The position numbers and the translations under genes are program-made. A stretch of 32,020 nt of DNA, from contig JAJZJF010000013.1 of NCBI GenBank assembly GCA_021810245.1, forward strand, positions 1 to 32,020, in the 5' to 3' direction. Shown here piece by piece: positions 21,165 to 29,379 of the stretch; within the stretch, counting starts at the first letter, position 1, and each line of letters starts with the position of its first letter. The DNA comes from a bacterium (GTDB lineage: Bacteria > Elusimicrobiota > Elusimicrobia > UBA1565 > UBA9628). The notes below the pieces were generated by a model. It was not told the DNA's origin. It made no database searches and saw only the letters and a program-made list of their open reading frames with translations.

Positions 21165-22607
21165 GTGAACAAAGAAGAAATTATAGATCGGTTTCATTCA
21201 TATGAGCCGGCCATCGACGCCGTTTTGATATCCAAGGCCTACGACTTTTCCGAGAAGGCTCATTCAAAACAGGCCCGCGCCAGCGGCGAACATTATTTTG
21301 TTCATTGCCATGCCGTGGCTTCGTCCTTGGTGGATTGGAAAATGGATTTACCCACTATCTGCGCGGGGCTTCTCCATGACGTCATTGAAGACACCCCAGT
21401 TAAAGAAGATGTGTTGCGCCAGGAGTTTGGGAATGAAATTACGAAATTAGTCCTAGGGATGACCAAACTTGATCATCTCCAATTTCAGTCTCGCGACGAT
21501 GCGCAGGCGGCCAATTGGCGAAAAATGCTTTTAGCGACGGCCCAGGATATCCGGGTCATTATCATCAAGTTGGCGGATCGCCTTCATAACATGAAGACGA
21601 TTAATTTTCTTGAGGCTGAAAGGCAAAAACGGATCGCGGAAGAAACAATTTCCCTTTACGCGCCGCTGGCTCACCGCTTAGGAATGTTTGAAATTAAAAG
21701 CGAGCTTGAAGATTTAGCCTTTGCGGTTCTGGAGCCTAAGGAATATCAGTCGTTGAGCCAAAAGTTGGAGGTCAAAGGCGCTGAAAAGGAAAAAACCTTG
21801 GCGGAATTTACCGAGGCTTTGGAAGCGACGCTGGCCTCTTCTCAAATAGCCTATCGTATTTCGGCCCGGACCAAAAGTCTTTATTCGATTTATCAGAAAA
21901 TGCTCAGACAATCAAAGCCCTTTGAGGAAATACAAGACGCTTTGGGAGTCCGAATTATCACTGATACGGTATCCCATTGCTACGCCCTTTTAGGCATTGT
22001 TCACTCCCGCTTTAAGCCGCTGGCCGGAACTTTTACCGATTACATCTCTTTGCCTAAAATCAATCTCTATCAAAGCCTGCACACAACCGTCATGGGCCCG
22101 CAAGGAGCCTTGATTGAGGTTCAAATACGCACCGAAGAAATGAATCGCACTTGCGAGTATGGAATCGCCGCGCATTGGCGATATAAGACTGGAGACGGGA
22201 AAGAAGATCTCCATCTGGAAGAGAAGCTTAATTGGCTTCGCCAGTGGATTGAATGGCTTCAGGATTTGAAAAGCCCACGCGAATTTTTGGAAAGTTTGGC
22301 GACAGATTTAACTCTTCATCAGGTTTTCGTTTTTACCCCGAATGGGGAGGTCAAAGTTTTGCCTGCGGGGGCGACTCCCCTTGATTTTGCCTTCGCCGTC
22401 CACACGGAAATCGGATATTCCTGCATCGGGGCGGTCGTCAACAATAAAATGGTCAAGCTAGACTATGAACTCCAGTCGGGGGATATCTGCCAGGTTTTAA
22501 CCCGCAAAAACTCAAATCCAAAAAAAGATTGGCTTCAGATTGTCCGTACCGCTCGCGCCAGATCCCGCATTCGCCGATATCTGAGAGATCACGGCCTTGA
22601 GGCGTAG
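21165..22607 (+). CDS. RelA/SpoT-family (p)ppGpp synthetase/hydrolase, short form
   Basis: GTG start with AAGAGAG upstream. HD hydrolase motif AGLLHDVIEDTPV; synthetase FTDYISLPKINLYQSLHTTVMGP...EVQIRTEEMNRTCEYGIAAHWRYK; TGS VFVFTPNGEVKVLPAGATPLDFAFAVHTEIG. Confidence 0.94.
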   Translation: MNKEEIIDRFHSYEPAIDAVLISKAYDFSEKAHSKQARASGEHYFVHCHAVASSLVDWKMDLPTICAGLLHDVIEDTPVKEDVLRQEFGNEITKLVLGMTKLDHLQFQSRDDAQAANWRKMLLATAQDIRVIIIKLADRLHNMKTINFLEAERQKRIAEETISLYAPLAHRLGMFEIKSELEDLAFAVLEPKEYQSLSQKLEVKGAEKEKTLAEFTEALEATLASSQIAYRISARTKSLYSIYQKMLRQSKPFEEIQDALGVRIITDTVSHCYALLGIVHSRFKPLAGTFTDYISLPKINLYQSLHTTVMGPQGALIEVQIRTEEMNRTCEYGIAAHWRYKTGDGKEDLHLEEKLNWLRQWIEWLQDLKSPREFLESLATDLTLHQVFVFTPNGEVKVLPAGATPLDFAFAVHTEIGYSCIGAVVNNKMVKLDYELQSGDICQVLTRKNSNPKKDWLQIVRTARARSRIRRYLRDHGLEA

Positions 22608-24088
22608 TTTTTCCGAACAAACAATAAAGCGGTGGGGTCCTCATAAACGAGAGTCCATTTAGATTTCGGCATTAAAAGGGAATACCAAGACAAGCTTTGT
22701 TTTAAATGGGGGATTAAGGCCGCGTCGATTTTTTGGGAGTCCAAAAATTTCCTCCAATTTTGGGGGTTTGAGAGGGCTTTTTTTTGCTCCAATAAAAGAT
22801 CATGGAAGAGATACCTTCCGTCGCAATAGACTTTAAACTGAGGCCTTAATTTCCAAGCGAGATATCCCCCCCATTCCCAGGGGTTGTAAAAGCGGAGTTT
22901 AGATAGAGAATTATGTTGGGAGATAAAGGTCGTCGCTTTCTCGGGGAAAAGGCGTCCGTCAAAAGGGAAATTTTGAATGGAAGGCGTCCAAAAACTCCAG
23001 ATAAAAAAAATAGAGCCCAAGGCGATTATAAACGAGCCGTTGAGCGCATATTTTTCCTTAATCCGTATTTCATTGAGCCAAGAACCTCCGCCCATCAAAA
23101 AGGCTATGACAAAATAGGGGGCGATTCTGCGGCGCTCTAGGGTCAATAGGGATAGAAATAAAACTAGGCAGAAAATCGGGCTATTTTTTTTAAATTCTAT
23201 TTGATTGGGTTTGGACAGGAGGATTGTTGCCAAGCCTAATAGCAATAAGATAAATACGGCATCGGTTGGCCAATGACTTGGAGGAAGGAAATTAAACGCG
23301 CCCCATTCGGCAATGGAGTTGAGAGCGTTGTTTTCTTTTAAGTGGATGAGAGCCACCTGATAAGGCCCGATTCCATATGGATTTAACAACGTTCCTAAAA
23401 AAGCGGAAGTACCCCACAAAATAGTTTTTTTGAGCTCGGAAATTTCCCGGTACAAAAGGCGGAAAAAAGCGTAGATGAAAATCAGGACTTCTCCAAGGAT
23501 AAAACCCGCGTGGAGATTTGACCACAAAATAAAAACTCCAAAGAACCCCCAGGAAATTTTCGAGTTTAGAATAGCGGGGTTTTGCCAGTCTATTTCAAGG
23601 GCTAAGAGAACCCAGGTAAAGAAAATAAGCGAAAACAGTTCGGGCCTGAGATCGGAATGGGATATCGAGGTGGCCGCCCACAATAAAAAGGCGCCTAAGA
23701 TCATGTTTGTTTGAACGCGCTTTTGGCGGAGCCCGATTTCAATAGGAATCCAGGCTAAACAGAGAAGCGATGATTTGAATAAAAGAAGAGCTTTCCATCC
23801 GCCAATTTTATAGAGGCTCAAGAACATCAGTTGGGAGAGCCATTCAAAATCAATCCAGGGCGCATGGGGTTTGCTCCAAGACCAAAAATCAAAGCGTGGA
23901 AATGCGTGGTTTATCAACATCCAGCGCGCGGCGGAAAACCCCCAAAAGAGATCGGGGTTTCTAATTGGAATTAGAAAAGCCGGTAGAGCGGCAATAAAAA
24001 TAAGAAAATAAAAAAGCGGACCTTTTATTTGCGGTTTGAGATTGAGTAATATGGAAGAAGCGTCCGGGATTAACCCGCGCTTAGGCAT
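22589..24088 (-). CDS. Polytopic membrane protein, GT-C-like, unknown function
   Basis: Many hydrophobic segments; RNPDLFWGFSAARWMLINHAFPRFDFWSWSKPHAPWIDFEWLSQLMF and YNPWEWGGYLAWKLRPQFKVYCDGRYLFHD match the recalled DPDLWWHL.../GGYL..DGR pattern of a GT-C-like membrane family. Confidence 0.8.
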   Translation of the reverse strand: MPKRGLIPDASSILLNLKPQIKGPLFYFLIFIAALPAFLIPIRNPDLFWGFSAARWMLINHAFPRFDFWSWSKPHAPWIDFEWLSQLMFLSLYKIGGWKALLLFKSSLLCLAWIPIEIGLRQKRVQTNMILGAFLLWAATSISHSDLRPELFSLIFFTWVLLALEIDWQNPAILNSKISWGFFGVFILWSNLHAGFILGEVLIFIYAFFRLLYREISELKKTILWGTSAFLGTLLNPYGIGPYQVALIHLKENNALNSIAEWGAFNFLPPSHWPTDAVFILLLLGLATILLSKPNQIEFKKNSPIFCLVLFLSLLTLERRRIAPYFVIAFLMGGGSWLNEIRIKEKYALNGSFIIALGSIFFIWSFWTPSIQNFPFDGRLFPEKATTFISQHNSLSKLRFYNPWEWGGYLAWKLRPQFKVYCDGRYLFHDLLLEQKKALSNPQNWRKFLDSQKIDAALIPHLKQSLSWYSLLMPKSKWTLVYEDPTALLFVRKNYASRP

Positions 24089-24278
24089 TCACGGGACGAA
24101 CGGCTTTCCCCGAGCGAATGCAACGGGTGCAAACATAAGCCGTTTGAGAGCGCCCTTCCAAAACCACCTTCTGTTTTTGGAGGTTGGGACGGAAAACGCG
24201 CTTGGTTCCGCGATGAGAATGACTGTAAGAGCGGCCCGTGACTGGACCCTTTGAACAGATGCTGCATTTAAAAGCCAT
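24081..24278 (-). CDS. rpmB: 50S ribosomal protein L28 (zinc-binding C+ form)
   Basis: MAFKCSICSKGPVTGRSYSHSHRGTKRVFRPNLQKQKVVLEGRSQTAYVCTRCIRSGKAVRPVNA; CxxC pairs. ORF-track start 24335 is an over-extension. Confidence 0.95.
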   Translation of the reverse strand: MAFKCSICSKGPVTGRSYSHSHRGTKRVFRPNLQKQKVVLEGRSQTAYVCTRCIRSGKAVRPVNA

Positions 24279-26390
24279 ATGATTAATGATACTAAAAAAG
24301 ACTTCCAAACTGCAAGGGAGTTGTCCGTCACTCACTTAAAGGGGGTTGGTGAAAGCCGGGCAAAGGCTCTTGAAAAACTGGGAATTAGGAGTCTTTTAGA
24401 CTTATTGAGGCATTTTCCGCGGGATTGGCAAGATCGTCATGCGGCGAATCAATTTCCGGATCCGGACAAACCCGAGTTGAGAGCGTTTTTCGGAAAGGTG
24501 GTTCATGCGCGTTCTCTTTCGGCGGGAATGAGATTGTCTCTTTTTAAAGCGGAAATCGTGACTACGGCCGGGACGGTGTCCGCGGTTTGGTTTAGGCGCA
24601 AGAATCCGCGTTTTGACGCGATGGAATCTCTTAAGAAAGAAATAATTCCGGGCGCCAATATTTGGATTATAGGGCGGGCGGAAACCTCTGTTTTAGGAAA
24701 ATGCGAAGTTCATGTAGACGAGTATTATCTTCAGGGCGAATCCGCTTTTCTCCATGCCGACCGTTTAACCCCGATTTATCCTTTAACGGAGGGCTTGACG
24801 CAAAAGTTTTTCCGGGAAATTGAATGGCAGGCGTTGTCCAAATTCGCAAAAGACGTTCCCGAATTTGTCCCTCATCTCATTACCGCCAAACGCCAGCTTC
24901 TTGTGCCGGAGCAAGCGGTCAAGGGAATCCATTTCCCGCAGTCTCGCCTAGAACTTACGCAGGCGCGGCGCCGATTTGTCTATGAAGAACTTTTCTTTTT
25001 AAGCCTGGCTTGGCAGATCAAGCGCCGGCAGACTCGGGAGGCGGATAAAAATTTCGCTTATCAGATTAAACGCTCTCTTCTGACCCCGTTTAAAAATAAA
25101 TTGGGGTTTGAATTTACCGCCGCTCAGAAAAGGGCCATTAACGAGATTTTTGCCGACATGCAAGAGCCCTTTCCGATGTCGCGGCTTTTGCAGGGAGACG
25201 TGGGGTCAGGAAAAACCGCGGTCGCCATTTCAGCGATTCTTTTGGCCGTTGAGAATGGCGCTCAGGCGGCCTTAATGGCGCCTTCTGAAATTCTCGCCGA
25301 GCAGCATTTGGCGACTTTATCGCGGGCGCTTCAAGGTTTGCCGGTCAAGATTCAGATTCTCACTTCCCGTCTTAAATCCAAGGATAGAAAAGAAGCCCTG
25401 CGGAAAATTAAAGACGGGGAAATCGATATCGTGGTGGGGACTCACGCTTTAATTGAAGAAGACGTCGTATTTAAGAATTTGCGCTTGGCTGTTGTTGATG
25501 AGCAGCATCGTTTCGGCGTGCGCCAAAGGGCGACCCTTAAGCGAAAAGGGAGGTTGATCGATCTTTTGGTTATGACGGCGACCCCGATTCCGCGAACGCT
25601 TGCCTTGGCGCTCTATGGAGATCTCGATGTTTCAACCTTAGATCAGATGCCGCCCGGGCGCGTGCCGCCAAGAACATTTTTTTCCTCGGAAGCCAAGGCT
25701 CTTGAGGCCGTGCGTCGGGAAATTCAAAAAGGCCGCCAAGCCTATATCGTTTATCCGGTCATTGAGGAATCGGCCAAACAAGACCTTTTATCGGCCAAGG
25801 CTGAATTTAAGCGCTTAAGCGAAAGCGTTTTTAGCGGCATTTTCTGCGGTCTCATTCACGGCGCGCTTAAAAGCGCGGATAAAATTAAGGTGATGGAAGA
25901 TTTTAATTCTGGAAAAATAAAAATTCTCATTGCGACCCAGGTTATTGAAATTGGGATTGACGTCCCCAACGCTTCGATTATGGTCATTCAAAACGCCGAG
26001 CGTTTTGGTTTGGCCAGTCTTCACCAATTGCGCGGACGCGTTGGTCGGGGCGCGGGAGATTCCGAATGTCATTTAGTGGGAAATCCCCAGACTCCCGAAA
26101 GCAAAAGGCGAATTGAGATTTTATTGGAAAGTCACGACGGCTTTAGACTGAGCGAAGAGGATATGGCTTTGCGGGGATCGGGCGAAATTCTTGGCACGGT
26201 GCAGCATGGAGATTTTGGCTTTCATTTGGCGGATTTATCCAAGGACGAAGAGATTTTGAAGGAAGCTCGCGAAGATGCGGAGCAAATTTTATCCCAGGAC
26301 CCGAGTTTGCGCTTTCCCGAACATGAGCCGCTGCGGATGAGGCTAAGAGACCTCTATCAAGAACACTGGAGCTTTATTGATTTGGCATAA
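24279..26390 (+). CDS. recG: ATP-dependent DNA helicase RecG
   Basis: LKGVGESRAKALEKLGIRSLLDLLRHFPRDWQDR, LLQGDVGSGKTAVA, VDEQHRFGVRQR, MTATPIPRTLALALYGDLDVSTLDQMPPGR, HQLRGRVGRGAGDSECHL. Exact start uncertain. Confidence 0.96.
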   Translation: MINDTKKDFQTARELSVTHLKGVGESRAKALEKLGIRSLLDLLRHFPRDWQDRHAANQFPDPDKPELRAFFGKVVHARSLSAGMRLSLFKAEIVTTAGTVSAVWFRRKNPRFDAMESLKKEIIPGANIWIIGRAETSVLGKCEVHVDEYYLQGESAFLHADRLTPIYPLTEGLTQKFFREIEWQALSKFAKDVPEFVPHLITAKRQLLVPEQAVKGIHFPQSRLELTQARRRFVYEELFFLSLAWQIKRRQTREADKNFAYQIKRSLLTPFKNKLGFEFTAAQKRAINEIFADMQEPFPMSRLLQGDVGSGKTAVAISAILLAVENGAQAALMAPSEILAEQHLATLSRALQGLPVKIQILTSRLKSKDRKEALRKIKDGEIDIVVGTHALIEEDVVFKNLRLAVVDEQHRFGVRQRATLKRKGRLIDLLVMTATPIPRTLALALYGDLDVSTLDQMPPGRVPPRTFFSSEAKALEAVRREIQKGRQAYIVYPVIEESAKQDLLSAKAEFKRLSESVFSGIFCGLIHGALKSADKIKVMEDFNSGKIKILIATQVIEIGIDVPNASIMVIQNAERFGLASLHQLRGRVGRGAGDSECHLVGNPQTPESKRRIEILLESHDGFRLSEEDMALRGSGEILGTVQHGDFGFHLADLSKDEEILKEAREDAEQILSQDPSLRFPEHEPLRMRLRDLYQEHWSFIDLA

Positions 26391-26410
26391 TTTAAAGATA
26401 GGAGACTTGA

Positions 26411-27262
26411 ATGAAAATAGAACGCGCGGCAGTCGTGGGAGCGGGGGCGATGGGCTCGGGCATCGCCCATGTTTTGGCTCTTAAGGGAATTTCGGTGGCC
26501 TTAATCGAGGCGAGCGAGGCTTTCGCCAAAAAGGCGGTAGAGGGAATTTCATCCAACCTGGACCGCCAGATTAAAAAAGGCGTTATTGATTCTTCGGCAA
26601 AAGACAAAGCCCTGGCCAAGATTCAAACCGCCGTTGATTTGAGCGCGGCTAAAAACGCGCAGATTGTCATCGAGGCGGTTCCGGAAAAAATTGAAATTAA
26701 AAAAGATATTTTTACGCGCCTGGATTCTCTTTGCTCTCAAGAGGCGATTTTGGCGACCAACACCTCTTCGATTTCAATCACTCGCATCGCCGCTTTCACC
26801 CGCCGCCCCAAGAACGTTGTTGGAATGCACTTTATGAATCCCGTCCCGGTCATGAAGCTGGTTGAAATTATTCGCGGGCTTGAGACCTCGGATTCAACTT
26901 ACCAAACCGTAAAAGACTTAACCTTGTTCTTGGGGAAGACTCCGGCTATGTCCTTGGATTTTCCCGGTTTTATCTCCAATCGCGTTTTGATGCCGATGAT
27001 TAACGAAGCCTGTTTCGCTTTGATGGAAGGCCTGTCCACGAAAGAAGATATAGACACCGTCATGAAATTAGGAATGAATCACCCCATGGGACCGCTGGAA
27101 CTGGCCGATTTTATAGGTCTTGACGTTTGCCTGGATATCCTTAACGTTCTTTTTGATGGTTTTGGAGATTCCAAATACAGGCCTTGCCCGCTTCTTAAAC
27201 AAATGGTTGCGGCCGGCCGCCTGGGCCGAAAAACCAAAAGAGGGTTTTATGATTACCTCTGA
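26411..27262 (+). CDS. 3-hydroxybutyryl-CoA dehydrogenase (3-hydroxyacyl-CoA dehydrogenase family)
   Basis: VVGAGAMGSGIAHVLALKGISVALIE, ATNTSSISITRIA, VVGMHFMNPVPVMKLVEIIRG, GFISNRVLMPMINEA, NHPMGPLELADFIGLDV. Confidence 0.95.
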   Translation: MKIERAAVVGAGAMGSGIAHVLALKGISVALIEASEAFAKKAVEGISSNLDRQIKKGVIDSSAKDKALAKIQTAVDLSAAKNAQIVIEAVPEKIEIKKDIFTRLDSLCSQEAILATNTSSISITRIAAFTRRPKNVVGMHFMNPVPVMKLVEIIRGLETSDSTYQTVKDLTLFLGKTPAMSLDFPGFISNRVLMPMINEACFALMEGLSTKEDIDTVMKLGMNHPMGPLELADFIGLDVCLDILNVLFDGFGDSKYRPCPLLKQMVAAGRLGRKTKRGFYDYL

Positions 27263-28409
27263 TCTTGAACTTGAGTTTTCAGAATCCCAGATCATGGCCC
27301 GCGATTTAGCGCGGAGTTTTGCTGAAAAAAAGCTTAAGCCTCTCGCCCAGGAAATGGATGAAACCGAGGATATCCCGCAAGAATTGCTGAGCGAAGCGGC
27401 GGAACTTGGATTTTTTGGAATGATGATTTCGGAAAAATACGGGGGTCTGGGGCTTGATTATCTGGCTTACGTCTTGGCGATGGAGGAAATAGCCAAGGCC
27501 GCGGCGGCTTTTCAAGTGGGGCTCACGGTCCATAACAGCCTTGTCTGTTCGGCCATCCTAAAGTTCGGAACGGAAAAGCAAAAGGAAAAATATCTTCCCA
27601 AGGCGGCGGCGGGAGAGTGGATTGGATCTTATAGTTTGTCCGAGCCCGGAGCCGGAACCGACGCGGGAAGCCTTAAAGCCTCGGCGGTTTTGGAGGGAGA
27701 TCATTATGTTCTCAATGGGGCCAAGGCCTGGGTGACCAATGCTGGAAGATCGCGGTTTTTTCTGGTGTTTGTCTCAACTTCCCCATCTCTTAAAAACAAG
27801 GGCATCAGTTGCCTGATCGTTGATAGAGAAACCCCGGGCTTATCCATCGGCAAAAAAGAAAAAAAATTGGGGATTCGGGCTTCGGATACCCGCGAGATTC
27901 GCTTTTCCAATGCCCGGGTTCCAAGGGAAAACCTTCTCGGGGAAGAAAACCGGGGTTTTAAAATCGCTTTGACCCAGCTTAATTCCGGACGCATCGCGAT
28001 TGCGGCACAATCCTTGGGAATTGCGCGTGCGGCGTTTGAAGAGGCCGTCAAATACTCAAAGGCCCGCGAACAATTTGGCCGTCCGATCGCCGATTTTCAG
28101 GCGACTCAATTTAAAATTGCGGATATGGCGGTTGGGATTGAAGCCTCCCGGCTCTTGACCTATCAAGCCGCGCGCCTCATGGCTTTGGATAAGCCCTGCG
28201 CTCAACAAGCATCGATGGCGAAACTCTTTGCGTCCCAACACGCCAACAAAACGGCCTTTGAGGCTCTTCAAATTCATGGCGGAAACGGCTACATCCGCGA
28301 GTTTCCCGTCGAGCGCTATTTTAGAGACGCGCGAGTGACCGAAATCTACGAAGGGACTTCCGAAGTTCAACGCCTCATCATCGCGCGGGAAGTTTTAGGC
28401 GATTCCTGA
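27249..28409 (+). CDS. Acyl-CoA dehydrogenase (short-chain/butyryl-CoA type)
   Basis: YSLSEPGAGTDAGSLKASA, FDQ-like REQFGRPIADFQATQFKIADM, QIHGGNGYIREFPVERYFRDARVTEIYEGTSEVQRLIIAREVLG. True start ATG 27249 (MITSDLELEFSESQ), overlapping the upstream gene by 14 nt. Confidence 0.95.
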   Translation: MITSDLELEFSESQIMARDLARSFAEKKLKPLAQEMDETEDIPQELLSEAAELGFFGMMISEKYGGLGLDYLAYVLAMEEIAKAAAAFQVGLTVHNSLVCSAILKFGTEKQKEKYLPKAAAGEWIGSYSLSEPGAGTDAGSLKASAVLEGDHYVLNGAKAWVTNAGRSRFFLVFVSTSPSLKNKGISCLIVDRETPGLSIGKKEKKLGIRASDTREIRFSNARVPRENLLGEENRGFKIALTQLNSGRIAIAAQSLGIARAAFEEAVKYSKAREQFGRPIADFQATQFKIADMAVGIEASRLLTYQAARLMALDKPCAQQASMAKLFASQHANKTAFEALQIHGGNGYIREFPVERYFRDARVTEIYEGTSEVQRLIIAREVLGDS

Positions 28410-28414
28410 TTTTT

Positions 28415-28993
28415 TTACTTGAAATCAAGATTTATCGGTTTTTCGGGATAAGCGGAGCTTCTTGTTTTTGAGGTAACCGGAACATCTTTCCCCACAATCT
28501 CAAACTTCAAATCGCTAACCTCTACCTCGCCGGCTTTCGACAAAAGAGCGCCGAACGCGATTGTTTTAGCTTGTTCCGGGACATCCATAACGATTTCACA
28601 AAACTTCCAAGGAACATTGCCATGGAGCGAGCGTTTGTCCATATTATCAATACCCAAGACGTCTCCGTTTGGGCCATCAACGCGCATCCACAAACCCGCG
28701 TGGCCAGATACATCTTGGGCCCGTAGATACCCTGAAAAGCGGACGCGGCGCCCGAGATAAGAATTGGCGAGAATGGTTTGCATCAAGGTTCCAAACCCTT
28801 TTGGGTTGCCACGCTTAGAACGGATCACAACGCCAGAATGACCTTCGTAAGCGCCCGTCGGTTTAACTGCAACAGTATAGGCCGCTGAAAGGTTCCCTGC
28901 CTTAATCCATCCCCTAGGTAAAATATCCTTGGCAGAAGCGACATTTCCCGCGAGCATCAACGCAAGTCCAAAAACTCCAGCCGCATATTTCAT
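28415..28993 (-). CDS. Secreted hypothetical protein with a beta-sandwich/carbohydrate-binding-like region
   Basis: Signal peptide MKYAAGVFGLALMLAGNVASA; GFGTLMQTILANSYLGRRVRFSGYLRAQDVSGHAGLWMRVDG...LGIDNMDKRSLHG resembles C-terminal domains I recall attached to some bacterial regulators. SD AAGGGGG upstream; extended -10 TGCTATCAT at 29041-29049. Confidence 0.75.
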   Translation of the reverse strand: MKYAAGVFGLALMLAGNVASAKDILPRGWIKAGNLSAAYTVAVKPTGAYEGHSGVVIRSKRGNPKGFGTLMQTILANSYLGRRVRFSGYLRAQDVSGHAGLWMRVDGPNGDVLGIDNMDKRSLHGNVPWKFCEIVMDVPEQAKTIAFGALLSKAGEVEVSDLKFEIVGKDVPVTSKTRSSAYPEKPINLDFK

Positions 28994-29107
28994 GAACAGA
29001 CCCCCTTTTCCATTTTGATAAACTGGGCGCGCTTAAAAATATGATAGCACAAAATTCGTTTTAATCTTGAACATAGAGTTATTCAATAAAGGCAACTGCT
29101 CAGATTT

Positions 29108-29300
29108 GTCATTCTGGCGAACGCCGGAATCCAACCGAACATTGGCGAGGAAGCGCCGCTCCCGAGTCTGTTGGAAAGCGGCCAGGGGCAGACTTTCTGA
29201 GAGTCTGAACTCTGCCTTTGCTCGCGAAGCGAGAGCGTGCCGAACCGCCTTTAGGGAAGACTTTGAGGTCCGGTCCAGCTTACGAATTGCCGGAATTATA
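29108..29300. repeat. Structured non-coding repeat region beginning with a dispersed-repeat palindrome
   Basis: gtcATTCTGGCGAACGCCGGAATcc (29111-29130 near-palindrome) followed by CAGACT-N7-AGTCTG and GCTCGC-GAA-GCGAGAGC stems; no convincing CDS. Confidence 0.6.
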
Positions 29301-29324
29301 TAAGTATTTGTAATAAAGATAGTT

Positions 29325-29353
29325 GTTTTTATTACATTTAATGTAATAAAAAC
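29325..29353. promoter_or_regulatory. Perfect 14-bp inverted repeat (operator-like) upstream of the DUF4143 ATPase
   Basis: GTTTTTATTACATT-T-AATGTAATAAAAAC; a further half site TGTAATAAA lies at 29309-29317. Confidence 0.8.
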
Positions 29354-29364
29354 AGTATTATTTA

Positions 29365-29373
29365 TGTTATAAT
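29365..29373 (+). promoter_or_regulatory. Extended -10 promoter element TGTTATAAT
   Basis: Exact TGnTATAAT 6 nt before the GTG start at 29380; implies a leaderless transcript. Confidence 0.65.
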
Positions 29374-29379
29374 TCTTGA

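Noticed and set aside
27120-27248. N-terminal extension of the acyl-CoA dehydrogenase ORF
   Set aside because: The extension overlaps the 3-hydroxyacyl-CoA dehydrogenase coding sequence; the family N-terminus starts at ATG 27249.
29067-29303. 78-aa plus-strand ORF
   Set aside because: Falls in the dispersed-repeat/stem-rich segment; translation is Arg/Ser/Ala-rich and typical of repeat-derived spurious ORFs.
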